Below are positions 52,480-62,155 of a stretch of DNA of 64,000 nucleotides, piece by piece. This stretch comes from CAYVUM01 sp964619055 (GTDB taxonomy: Bacteria > Pseudomonadota > Alphaproteobacteria > Rhodospirillales > Defluviicoccaceae), in NCBI GenBank assembly GCA_964619055.1, contig CAZUDB010000007.1, positions 27,960 to 91,959 on the forward strand, read 5' to 3'. The position numbers and the translations under genes were made by a program. Numbering within the stretch: the first letter of the stretch is position 1; each line of letters begins with the position of its first letter. A model generated the notes under the pieces. That model saw only the letters and a list, made by a program, of their open reading frames with translations. It was not told the origin of the DNA and did not search any database.

Positions 52480-52878
52480 CTAGTCTTCGGGCTTATCGAG
52501 GAGTATTGCGACCTCTTCGGCGCTCAGCTCGATCCGGGACGGATCGAGCCGCTGATTCCCTTCGCAACGCTCCGGAACTGAGCGGCGGTCCGCGATTTCG
52601 CGCCGGTTAATGAAGCTCCGAAAGTGGTACGGTCGGGCCTCAACAACTCGGCTGGGATCCGGAAGTAGGGTCCACTGTGGGCGAAACTGGCCGCGCCGGT
52701 CCTTGCCCTCCCGCCGATCATAGCCGGAGCGCCGGTCCTCTGGACCAATATCGGCCGTGACGACGTTTCTTGGTGCGAGCATCGGTAGCGTCTGTCGGGC
52801 TCGGTCGGTCTCAGGTGCGATGGCGCGCTCGTCCACTTTGGATTGGATGACAGTTGGTACCGTTTTCGTGTCTTTCAT
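52480..52878 (-). CDS. Small charged protein with DRR-repeat motif, unknown function
   Basis: A 132-residue hydrophilic protein that I cannot assign. It contains a short repeat pattern of Asp-Arg-Arg: EDRRSGYDRREGKDRRG near residue 47, and again REIADRR near residue 95. No signal peptide or membrane helix is visible, and the C-terminus is acidic. Start is uncertain: ATG at 52876-52878 is used, with further possible starts at 52893 and 52950. It is on the same strand as, and 130 bases after, the wall hydrolase gene. The DRR-type repeats resemble short linkers seen next to PilZ or other nucleotide-binding domains, but no such domain is present. Confidence 0.5.
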   Translation of the reverse strand: MKDTKTVPTVIQSKVDERAIAPETDRARQTLPMLAPRNVVTADIGPEDRRSGYDRREGKDRRGQFRPQWTLLPDPSRVVEARPYHFRSFINRREIADRRSVPERCEGNQRLDPSRIELSAEEVAILLDKPED

Positions 52879-53010
52879 CGGCCGGTGTTCCATCGCTCGA
52901 TGGCGTGTTTCCGTTTCGCGGCAACGCTCGACGTAAGCGCCACCACGCACGGGTTAAAGGCTCGCCCGAAACGATTGAGAAAGACTTAATGACGGATAGG
53001 TCGGTCGGCG

Positions 53011-53601
53011 CTAACGACCGCGCACGTAGTAGAGGTGCTTGCCGATCCGAGTGGTTCGCACCATGCCGCGTGCCCACTTGGGACGAACGTAATCCGCATG
53101 GTACCAGAGCGCGCCCTGCGTGGGATCGCGCTGGGCGGTGAACAGCGATTGATAGGCCACACGGAGGGCCTTGTCCCATGCCTTGCCCTTGCGAGGCACA
53201 TCCCGTTTGCCATCGCAATACCAGGAGAACTGGCAGCGGTGACGGTTTTTCGATCCGCCCTGTTGAACGACCTTGCACACTGTGTTGGGAAAAGACCGGC
53301 TACGAACCCGATTGAGCGTCACCATGGCGACCGCGACCTGCCCTATAGTGGATTCAGAACGGGCTTCGAAGTAAACATTCAATGCTAAGCACCGGAACTC
53401 CTCCGCCAACTTCGGTCCGATAGACCGGTGGCGAGGGTTGCCGAGTGTACCTTTGTGTGTCGGCAAGGGCGTAAGTGTCGGGATCTGCCTGAGCAAGCGA
53501 ATGTCGGCATCAGCCTGATTTGATCCGATCCCGAGGAATATGGCGCCCATCACCGAAGCTGTGGCAACCGCGCAAAAAATCCGTTTGAGGTTCATGTTCA
53601 T
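53011..53601 (-). CDS. Exported cell wall hydrolase (SleB-like, Hydrolase_2)
   Basis: A 196-residue protein with a signal peptide (about 5-32, ending in ADADIR). The SleB/CwlJ-type domain is recognisable: LALNVYFEARSE with likely catalytic Glu near residue 79, VAMVTLNRVRSRSFPNTVC, CQFSWYCDG, and WYHADYVRPKWA. In Alphaproteobacteria these act on peptidoglycan in the periplasm, usually without relation to spores. The first of two ATGs (53599-53601) is used. The gene is upstream of the DRR protein gene on the same strand and divergent from dgcN. Confidence 0.9.
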   Translation of the reverse strand: MNMNLKRIFCAVATASVMGAIFLGIGSNQADADIRLLRQIPTLTPLPTHKGTLGNPRHRSIGPKLAEEFRCLALNVYFEARSESTIGQVAVAMVTLNRVRSRSFPNTVCKVVQQGGSKNRHRCQFSWYCDGKRDVPRKGKAWDKALRVAYQSLFTAQRDPTQGALWYHADYVRPKWARGMVRTTRIGKHLYYVRGR

Positions 53602-53886
53602 CGTGTGTCCCGTCCGGTCGCTAGAACAAACCGGTCCCTCGTCGCCCCTACATCTTGTGCGTCGCCAGGCTTTCGTACCCTAAATATTTGATATGATTGA
53701 TTTTTTTCAAAATTGACGAGAAAGTCAATGCATTTTGTGCATTGCAACACAGGGGTTTTGCCGAATCCTCACGTTTTGCACACAGTGTTGCTTGATTGTG
53801 ACACTCTCGGAACCGGCACGTCGGGGGCGTTGTTTTTGCCGCGATGACAACGGCGTTGGACGCGCTAAAGTGGATGTCCCGGACCA

Positions 53887-54906
53887 ATGCAGGAACCGCC
53901 AAGCGTGCTGTGGGAGCCTCCATATCTGTTGTTCGTGGGCGATGCCCGTGACACACTCGCGGCCAAGACCGCCATCGGTATCCGCGATTGGCAGCGGTCA
54001 TTGTGCGTGGGGCAGGTTCGCTTCGATGGCAGCCCGGTCGACTTGGGTCTGCCTTCCATGAGTATCGCCGAAGGCGCGGCGGCCGGCGCCCGCACGCTCA
54101 TCGTCGGTGTCGCCAACGCAGGCGGCACGATTCCGGAGCCCTGGACCGAAACTCTGGTCGCGGCGCTGACCGCGGGCCTGGACGTGGCCAGCGGACTCCA
54201 TGACCGACTAAGCGATTTGCCGGCGGTCGCCGCAGCGGCGGCCCAGCACGGCCGCCGGTTGATCGACGTGCGCCACCTCGAGCGCACGTTCGGCGTCGGC
54301 ACCGGCGCACCCCGCCCAGGTAAGCGGTTGCTTACCGTCGGCACCGATTGCTCCGTCGGAAAAATGTATGCCTCGCTCGCCATCACCGATGGGCTCGCCC
54401 GCCGCGGCCACGCGGCCCACTTTCGTGCAACGGGCCAGACGGGCATCTTCATTGCCGGAGAAGGCATATGCGTGGATGCGGTTGTCGCCGATTTCATTTC
54501 CGGGGCCGCCGAATGGATCAGTCCGGCCAACGACCCGGACCATTGGGACGTCATCGAGGGGCAGGGCTCGCTGTTCCACCCCTCCTTCGCCGGGGTCAGT
54601 CTCGGCCTGCTTCACGGCGCCCAAGCCGATGCCCTGGTTCTTTGCCACGAACCAACGCGCTCACATATGCGGGGCCTGCCCGATCGGCTACTGCCGGACT
54701 TGGCCACCTGCATCGCCGCCAATGAGGAGGCCGCCCGCTTGACGAACGTCGCAGCCCGCTGCATCGGCGTGGCGGTCAACACGTCGGGTCTGGAACCAGA
54801 CGCCAGAAAGCCTTATCTGGCCGATCTTGCCGACCGCCTTGGCTTGCCATGCGTTGACCCGATGATCACAGGCGTAGATGGCCTATTGGATCGACTGCTC
54901 CAGTGA
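53887..54906 (+). CDS. dgcN: N-acetyltransferase DgcN (DUF1611)
   Basis: A 339-residue DUF1611 protein. The C-terminal domain has a P-loop-like VGTDCSVGKMYASLAI near residue 151 and FRATGQTGIFIAGEG, and the sequence DVIEGQGSLFHPSFAGVSLGLLHG is a family hallmark. In Pseudoalteromonas-type bacteria DgcN transfers acetyl groups to D-glutamate, and the partner DgcA epimerises N-acetyl-D-Glu to the L form, a route for D-Glu catabolism. Its stop is overlapped by the GTG start of the DgcA-like gene, strongly supporting this assignment. About 285 AT-richer bases upstream probably hold the promoter; no gene is seen there. Confidence 0.88.
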   Translation: MQEPPSVLWEPPYLLFVGDARDTLAAKTAIGIRDWQRSLCVGQVRFDGSPVDLGLPSMSIAEGAAAGARTLIVGVANAGGTIPEPWTETLVAALTAGLDVASGLHDRLSDLPAVAAAAAQHGRRLIDVRHLERTFGVGTGAPRPGKRLLTVGTDCSVGKMYASLAITDGLARRGHAAHFRATGQTGIFIAGEGICVDAVVADFISGAAEWISPANDPDHWDVIEGQGSLFHPSFAGVSLGLLHGAQADALVLCHEPTRSHMRGLPDRLLPDLATCIAANEEAARLTNVAARCIGVAVNTSGLEPDARKPYLADLADRLGLPCVDPMITGVDGLLDRLLQ

Positions 54907-55865
54907 CAAGGCGGTTGACGGCACGCATCGAGCGCTGGCCGCTGGCCCGTCCTTTTGCCATCGCGCGCGGTGTCAAGACGGAAGCCGTGGTGGTTGCGGC
55001 CGAAGTCCAGGCAGGCGACGTGACCGGTGTAGCTGAGGCGGTGCCCTACCCCCGATACGGCGAAACGCCGGACGCTGTGCTGGCCGCCCTGATGGATCGT
55101 GCCGGCGACATTGCCGGCGGTTTGGAGCTTGAGGACCTTCCAGCCCTGATGCCGGCCGGTGCCGCCCGCAACGCCCTGGAGTGTGCACTGTGGGACGTGC
55201 GCGGCCGGGAGCGGAACTGCTCCCTGCCCCACCTGCTCGGCGTCCCAGAGCCGGCAGGTGTTGTGACGGCCGAAACAATCGTGGTTGACACCCCCGAGGC
55301 CATGGCGGCTGCTGCGCAGGCCTTGGCCGATCACCCGTTGCTAAAAGTGAAGGTATCCCGGACGGCTGTGGTCGAGCGGCTTCAGGCCGTACGTGCAGCA
55401 GCACCGAACGCGCGTCTGATCGTGGACGCTAACGAAGGCTGGTCCATCGACACCCTGCTCCAGGTCGCTGAGCCCCTGGCCGCCTTGCGCGTCGAGATGA
55501 TTGAGCAGCCCCTGCCCGCCCAGTCCGATCGCGCCCTTCAGGGCCTCCGGTTGCCCGTTCCCCTCTGTGCCGATGAAGCTTGCCACACCCGAGACGACCT
55601 GGATCGCGTCCGGCAGCGCTATGGGATGATCAACGTCAAGCTGGACAAGACAGGCGGACTCGCGGAAGCCCTGGCTCTGATGCGAGCCGGTCGGGATATG
55701 GGGCTCGCGATCATGCTAGGCTGCATGGTCTCGACGTCGCTGGCGATCCGGCCTGCCCTAGCGCTAGCCGCCCTTGCGGACTTGGTCGATTTGGATGGTC
55801 CGGTCTGGCTCGCCCGCGATCGCGAGCCGGCGTTGAGGTTCGAGAACGGGCTCATCCAAGCCTAG
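54903..55865 (+). CDS. dgcA: N-acetyl-D-glutamate racemase DgcA (dipeptide epimerase family)
   Basis: A 320-residue enolase-superfamily enzyme of the L-Ala-D/L-Glu epimerase type. Catalytic features include KVKVS near residue 149 (first Lys pair), DANEGW, EQPLPAQS, the metal ligand region ADEACHT, and the second Lys in NVKLDKTGG near residue 249. GTG start overlaps the dgcN stop. By family knowledge such proteins epimerise L-Ala-D/L-Glu or N-acetyl-D/L-Glu. Adjacent dgcN favours the N-acetyl-D-glutamate activity, so the pair likely degrades D-glutamate released from peptidoglycan. Confidence 0.88.
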   Translation: MTRRLTARIERWPLARPFAIARGVKTEAVVVAAEVQAGDVTGVAEAVPYPRYGETPDAVLAALMDRAGDIAGGLELEDLPALMPAGAARNALECALWDVRGRERNCSLPHLLGVPEPAGVVTAETIVVDTPEAMAAAAQALADHPLLKVKVSRTAVVERLQAVRAAAPNARLIVDANEGWSIDTLLQVAEPLAALRVEMIEQPLPAQSDRALQGLRLPVPLCADEACHTRDDLDRVRQRYGMINVKLDKTGGLAEALALMRAGRDMGLAIMLGCMVSTSLAIRPALALAALADLVDLDGPVWLARDREPALRFENGLIQA

Positions 55866-56039
55866 CGTCCCGACAGTAAGGCCTTGAGCTGACGCGAACG
55901 GGTGACCCGATCTCGCAACATGCTCTTCCCCAAACAATCACCAAGCTGTGACCACACTGTCACGGCCGCGCGCCACCATCACCCTCTCGCAAACGCGTCT
56001 CATTATCAAAACACATTTGATAGAGAGGAGAGCTTCCCC

Positions 56040-57881
<1,842 letters not shown>

Positions 57882-57890
57882 TCCTGATTC

Positions 57891-57924
57891 GGGAGATACC
57901 CGGGCTTTTGCCCGGATATCTCCC
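57891..57924. terminator. Bidirectional hairpin between convergent genes
   Basis: GGGAGATA-C-CCGGGC (57891-57905) pairs with GCCCGG-A-TATCTCCC (57910-57924) around TTTT, 14 pairs with one mismatch. It sits midway between the phosphoesterase stop and the methyltransferase stop. No long T-run follows on either strand, so its role as a terminator comes from position and stability. Confidence 0.55.
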
Positions 57925-57957
57925 ATTCCGGACCCGGATCGGCCAAAACGGGCATAC

Positions 57958-58638
57958 TCAGGCGCGGCGAAACAGCGTGACCCGCATGGGTTGATCGAAC
58001 AACCAGCCCTCTTCCGTCTTGGTGCCGAGGCGATTGAAATTGTCCTGAATGACCGCCTCGGACTCCATGAACCGCTCACGGGTTTCCGGGTTGATGGCCG
58101 TGATGCGGTCGTGGAAGGCGTTGTAGTCGGCAAGCAGGACGGTATCGATGTGATTCAACGCCCGCTCCAGGAGCATATTGTGGTCGGGCGCATGGCGCAG
58201 CGCCTCCTGGGCCTCGTTGCGGACGCGGGTCTCGTCATGGGCCGGCTTCATGAGCTCGAAGTAAGCCCCCTCCGGCAGCGGCTCCGAAACGTAAAGCAAC
58301 CCGCCGGACTTCAGCACGCGCGCCACCTCCTTCAACGCCCAGGGCAAACCAAGCCGGTCCACATGATGCAAGCTGTTGAAGAAAATCACGATATCGGCGG
58401 AGCGATCCTTGACCGGCATATCCTCGGCCAAGCCCTGCATATAAACCTCATCGCCCACGGGCTCCGCCGCCTTGGCCCGCGCTAGCGCGCGGGGGCTCAC
58501 CTCAATGCCCGTGACATGAGCGCCCCGCTTGGTCATCATCCGCGCCAGGCCACCGTCGCCGCAGCCGACGTCGATAACCACCGCATTGTCCAAAGGCAGG
58601 AGTTCTTCTAGGACTTCTTTGCTCGTGCGCCGTTCCAT
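57958..58638 (-). CDS. Class I SAM-dependent methyltransferase
   Basis: A 226-residue methyltransferase of the UbiE/Methyltransf_11 type. Motif I VIDVGCGDGGLARMM near residue 20, motif II GIEVSPRALARAKA, and motif post-I/IV IVIFFNSLHHV with VLKSGGLLYVSEP are present. The C-terminal 90 residues (ALRHAPDHNMLLERALNH and onward) are a variable substrate part. Substrate unknown. Start at 58636-58638; it is divergent from the acyl-CoA dehydrogenase and convergent with the phosphoesterase gene. Confidence 0.9.
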   Translation of the reverse strand: MERRTSKEVLEELLPLDNAVVIDVGCGDGGLARMMTKRGAHVTGIEVSPRALARAKAAEPVGDEVYMQGLAEDMPVKDRSADIVIFFNSLHHVDRLGLPWALKEVARVLKSGGLLYVSEPLPEGAYFELMKPAHDETRVRNEAQEALRHAPDHNMLLERALNHIDTVLLADYNAFHDRITAINPETRERFMESEAVIQDNFNRLGTKTEEGWLFDQPMRVTLFRRA

Positions 58639-58756
58639 CGTTAAACCTGTGTTGTCGTTGCGGCGGTTCTGTCACGCCTGGGGTCCGAACCGCTCTCTTA
58701 GACCCTCTTAGCGGATCGGGGAGATATTCGAAACGTTTGAAGACATTCGCAGTTCT

Positions 58757-59875
58757 GTGCGCTCTCTGTGTGCCGGCTTCCCCGGTTCCTATTGGCGTGC
58801 CTGTGACGCCGAGCGCCGTTACCCGGCCGCGTTCGTTGAAGCCTTGACCGCGGCCGGCTTTCTCGCCGCCCTCATCCCGGAACAGTACGGCGGCAGCGGT
58901 CTCGGCGTGACCGCGGCTTCGGTTATCCTGGAGGAGATCCACCGCCAGGGATGCAACGGCGCCGCGTGCCATGCTCAGATGTACACCATGGGAACGCTGT
59001 TGCGCCATGGTAGTGAGACGCAAAAACAGGCGTTTCTGCCGAAGATCGCCGACGGTTCGCTCCGGCTCCAGGCCTTTGGCGTCACCGAGCCCACGAGCGG
59101 CACGGACACGAGCCGGATACGCACCACCGCGACCCGCAACGGCAGCCGATATATCGTCACCGGCCAAAAGGTCTGGACGTCGCGGGCGGAGCATTCGGAC
59201 TTGATGCTGCTCCTCGCCCGGACCCAACCCCGCGACGAGGTCGAAAAGCCACACGACGGCATGAGCGTGTTCCTCATTGATTTGCGAGCGGCCCTTGAAC
59301 AGGGACTGACCATCCGCCCGATCCGAACGATGATGAACCATGCCACCACGGAAGTGTTCTTTGACGATGTGCCGATTCCCGCCGACAGCCTGATCGGCGA
59401 GGAGGGTAAGGGCTTTCGCTATATCCTCGACGGCATGAACGCGGAGCGCATTCTGATCGCCTCCGAGTGCATCGGTGACGCTCGCTGGTTCATCACTACG
59501 GCCACGGAGTACGCCAAGGAGCGCCAGGTTTTCGGCCGACCCATCGGCCAGAACCAGGGCATCCAGTTCCCCATCGCCCGCGCTTATGCCGACTGTGAGG
59601 CGGCTGCCCTCATGGTTGACCGGGCCGCCTCCCTGTTCGATGCGGGAGAACGCTGCGGCGCGGAAGCCAACATGTCCAAGCTGCTCGCGGCCGATGCGTC
59701 CTGGCGCGCGGCTGACATGTGCGTACAGACGTTCGGGGGGTTCGGCTTCGCCGAAGAATACGACGTTGAGCGCAAATTCCGAGAAACACGGCTCTACCAG
59801 GTGGCGCCCGTCTCCACCAACCTGATCCTGGCCTACTTGGGCGAGCATGTCCTCGGCTTGCCTAGGTCCTACTGA
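58757..59875 (+). CDS. Acyl-CoA dehydrogenase family protein, atypical active site and start
   Basis: Predicted FAD enzyme of about 372 residues from the GTG at 58757. The family body is intact: PEQYGGSGLGVTAASVILEEI, FGVTEPTSGTDTSRI with the FAD-binding segment, GQKVWTSRAEHSDL, the C-terminal QTFGGFGFAEEYDVERKFRETRLY. After it the chain reads QVAPVSTNL where the usual catalytic Glu (Y-E-G-T) is expected, so the standard base is missing. Upstream, in frame, TFEDIRSS is family-like and begins at an ACG at 58733, nine bases after GGGGAG, making a near-cognate start likely. The gene overlaps the YdcF gene and belongs to an operon with a CaiB-type CoA-transferase. Confidence 0.88.
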   Translation: MRSLCAGFPGSYWRACDAERRYPAAFVEALTAAGFLAALIPEQYGGSGLGVTAASVILEEIHRQGCNGAACHAQMYTMGTLLRHGSETQKQAFLPKIADGSLRLQAFGVTEPTSGTDTSRIRTTATRNGSRYIVTGQKVWTSRAEHSDLMLLLARTQPRDEVEKPHDGMSVFLIDLRAALEQGLTIRPIRTMMNHATTEVFFDDVPIPADSLIGEEGKGFRYILDGMNAERILIASECIGDARWFITTATEYAKERQVFGRPIGQNQGIQFPIARAYADCEAAALMVDRAASLFDAGERCGAEANMSKLLAADASWRAADMCVQTFGGFGFAEEYDVERKFRETRLYQVAPVSTNLILAYLGEHVLGLPRSY

Positions 59876-60449
59876 CGGGGCCGCGCTCGTGGAGCCCGAT
59901 GCCGTCGATTCTGGAGGCCTCATCCCCATTGTCGTCTTGGGGGCTGCGTTATCGGCACCGGACACGCCAGGACCGGCGATGCTCCGCCGGATGCGCCACG
60001 CCGTTGCGCTGTGGCGACAGCTGCCAGACGCTCCCGTGATCCTATCCGGCGGCTTGGTCGGCCATCCCCCAGCCGAAGCCCTAGTCATGCGCACGCTTGC
60101 CCTACAGGCCGGTGTGCCGGACCGGACCATCGTCGTTGAGGATCGCTCCCGCAACACCTTCGAAAACGCCCTGCACACCGGCAAGATCATGCGCGAGCGG
60201 CGCTGGCGGACAGCCCTGGTGGTGACGGACGCGTTTCATATGCCGCGGGCGCTCATGGTGTTTCGTACGCTTGGATTGAATGCGGTCGGACGGCCCGTTC
60301 CGAAATCGCCGGAGACATCCACACTGTTTTGGCTCGGAGCCTGGGGCCGGGAGGCGATCGCGTTCACGCGCAGCGCAATGCTGTTTGCGATTGGCCGACA
60401 CAAACCCATCGTCGCGCAAGAATGGGGACAACAAGGAGCAGGCCCGTGA
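59847..60449 (+). CDS. YdcF family (DUF218) protein
   Basis: A 200-residue protein of the DUF218/YdcF family. Core motifs: IPIVVLGAALSAPDTPGPAM at the N-terminal beta strand, VILSGGLVGHPPAEALVM, VVEDRSRNTFENAL and VVTDAFHMPRALMVF. These form a nucleotide-binding Rossmann-like fold with SAM reported for E. coli YdcF. No clear membrane helix precedes the domain. It overlaps the dehydrogenase gene by 29 bases at the start (ATG at 59847) and the CoA-transferase gene at the end (GTGA at 60446-60449), so all three are cotranscribed. Confidence 0.85.
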   Translation: MSSACLGPTDGAALVEPDAVDSGGLIPIVVLGAALSAPDTPGPAMLRRMRHAVALWRQLPDAPVILSGGLVGHPPAEALVMRTLALQAGVPDRTIVVEDRSRNTFENALHTGKIMRERRWRTALVVTDAFHMPRALMVFRTLGLNAVGRPVPKSPETSTLFWLGAWGREAIAFTRSAMLFAIGRHKPIVAQEWGQQGAGP

Positions 60450-61675
60450 ATGATGGGAAAACCGATCAACCGCCGCCCCTGCCGCTAAACGGCCTACGGG
60501 TTTTGGACATCGCCACGTTTATCGCCGCCCCATACGCGGCGACCATTCTTGGAGAGTTCGGGGCGGAGATCATCAAGATCGAGCATCCGAAAGGTGGCGA
60601 TCCGTTTCGCCGTTTTGGAACGCCTACGGCGCAACCGGCGTCGACGCTGGCTTGGCTATCGGAAGCCCGCAACAAGCAATCCCTGACGCTCGATCTTCGC
60701 TCAGAAGCGGGAGCAGCGGTGTTTAAACGGCTGGTGGCCGTCTCCGACGTGGTCTGCGAGAATTTTCGACCCGGCACCCTCGAGGCCTGGGGGCTCGGCT
60801 GGGAGGTGTTGTCAGCCATCAATCCGGGCCTCGTTTTGCTCCGGGTTTCCGGCTACGGCCAGACTGGGCCCTATCGTGATCGGCCGGGCTTTGCCCGCAT
60901 TGCGCATGCCGTCGGCGGTCTGTCGGCCCTGGCAGGCATGCCAGACGGACCTCCGGTGACACCCGGCTCGACGTCGCTCGGTGACTACCTGACGGGCCTG
61001 TATGGCACCGTCGGCGTGCTGATCGCGCTGTGGCATCGGACGATTCGCGGTGGACGCGGCCAGGTCATTGACATTGGCCTTTATGAATCGGTGTTTCGGG
61101 TTCTCGACGAACTGGCGCCAGCCTATGCCCACACTGGCAAGGTCCGCCAGCGCGAGGGCGCCGGGACCCTCAACGCCGTTCCTCACGGCCATTTTCCCAC
61201 CGCCGACGGCGGCTGGGTGGCCATCGCCTGCACGACCGACAAAATGTTTGCCCGGTTGTGCGACGCCATGGCCAAGCCGGAGTTGGCAGCCCCCGACCGT
61301 TGGGGACGACAGGCGGCACGCTTCGTCGAACGCGATGCCGTGATCGCAATCGTTGGAACCTGGACCGGCGCCCTGCCCCGCGACGAGGTCATGCGCCGGT
61401 GCCTGGCCACGGAAGTGCCGATCGGACCGCTCAACACGATCGCCGATATCTTCGCCGATCCACAATTCCGCGCCCGCGGCAACCTGGCGAGCGTGGATGT
61501 GGCGGATGTGGGTCCCGTTGTGGTTCCCGCACCGATTCCCCGCATGTCGGAAACACCGGGCCGCGTCGAAACCCTCGGTCCCCTGTTGGGAGCGTCAACG
61601 GAAGAGCTGCTACGCCGGCTGTTGAATCTGAGCGAGGACGACTTGGTCCACCTGCGCCACGAGCAGGCGATCTGA
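60446..61675 (+). CDS. CaiB/BaiF family CoA-transferase
   Basis: A 409-residue type III CoA-transferase. Family features: LPLNGLRVLDIATFIAAPYAATILGEFGAEIIKIEHP at the start, NKQSLTLDLRSEAG, VVCENFRPGTLEAWGLG with the catalytic Asp region equivalent downstream, SGYGQTGPYRDRPGFARIA and the C-terminal TEVPIGPLNTIADIFADPQFRARGNL. Start is GTG overlapping the YdcF stop; the open frame upstream to 60329 is shadow. In an operon with an acyl-CoA dehydrogenase, it likely activates a carboxylic acid by CoA transfer before dehydrogenation. The substrate is unknown. Confidence 0.92.
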   Translation: MNDGKTDQPPPLPLNGLRVLDIATFIAAPYAATILGEFGAEIIKIEHPKGGDPFRRFGTPTAQPASTLAWLSEARNKQSLTLDLRSEAGAAVFKRLVAVSDVVCENFRPGTLEAWGLGWEVLSAINPGLVLLRVSGYGQTGPYRDRPGFARIAHAVGGLSALAGMPDGPPVTPGSTSLGDYLTGLYGTVGVLIALWHRTIRGGRGQVIDIGLYESVFRVLDELAPAYAHTGKVRQREGAGTLNAVPHGHFPTADGGWVAIACTTDKMFARLCDAMAKPELAAPDRWGRQAARFVERDAVIAIVGTWTGALPRDEVMRRCLATEVPIGPLNTIADIFADPQFRARGNLASVDVADVGPVVVPAPIPRMSETPGRVETLGPLLGASTEELLRRLLNLSEDDLVHLRHEQAI

Positions 61676-62021
61676 ACCGCACCACTTGATCGCGACCATA
61701 CCGATTCCCGCTAAAAAGGGACAAAATCGCGAGAACCGCCCGCCATACGAGCGCCATGATTTTGCCATCATATTGCAACGCAATGCGTAAACATTAGTCA
61801 CTGAGCTGCATATTACGCGCATAACGAGCAGAAAGGAGGCCCACACCCTTGGACCACCGCAAGCACGCCTGAGCCATCGCACAGCCGGTGCGATAAATTT
61901 AATTCATTAAAAACAAAGCAATAGGGGAGATCAACTGCGTCTGAGCGAGATACCTTCGCTGTCGCCGGCATTCACATGCTTTTTGATTTGCGTTTGCAGC
62001 CGGTTCTTCATATCTTCCTAA
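61676..62021. other. Intergenic region upstream of the small RNA
   Basis: About 346 bases without a gene, AT-richer than the surroundings. A 7-bp hairpin ATCGCAC-AGCCG-GTGCGAT (about 61876-61894) may mark the end of the preceding operon. At the right end TTGCGT (61988-61993), a 17-base spacer and TATCTT (62011-62016) form a plausible sigma-70 promoter for the small RNA starting near 62022. Confidence 0.5.
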
Positions 62022-62122
62022 GTGTGCGGTGCAGCACAAAACACTGAGGTGATTTGGGCAAGCCGCACTTCTTGGACGTTTCCTCCCAAAACTAGGGCCG
62101 TGGCAACACGGCCCCTTTTTTT
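62022..62122 (+). ncRNA. Small regulatory RNA, AbcR/alpha-r15-like
   Basis: About 100 bases with no open frame, between a candidate promoter and a perfect intrinsic terminator. 5' hairpin GTGCGG (62024-62029) with CCGCAC (62063-62068). A single-stranded stretch CTTGGACGTTTCCTCCC (62071-62087) carries a CCTCC anti-Shine-Dalgarno motif, as in the AbcR/alpha-r15 trans-acting sRNAs, which with Hfq repress ABC transporter mRNAs in Rhizobiales and relatives. The family assignment is from memory of the conserved motif. If right, it could act on the many ABC transporter mRNAs of this genome. Confidence 0.6.
62095..62122 (+). terminator. Intrinsic terminator of the small RNA
   Basis: GGGCCGTG (62095-62102) pairs with CACGGCCC (62107-62114) around a GCAA tetraloop of GNRA type, followed by C and seven T (62116-62122). 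Orientation is plus strand, opposite to the nearby acetyltransferase gene, so it must end a plus-strand transcript. Confidence 0.9.
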
Positions 62123-62155
62123 GTTCTGGCTGTTAGAAGAGGGGAGCGGAATGCG

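Noticed and set aside
58502..60190. 562-residue open frame antisense to the acyl-CoA dehydrogenase
   Set aside because: Shadow frame in GC-rich DNA; the plus strand encodes an intact dehydrogenase and YdcF.
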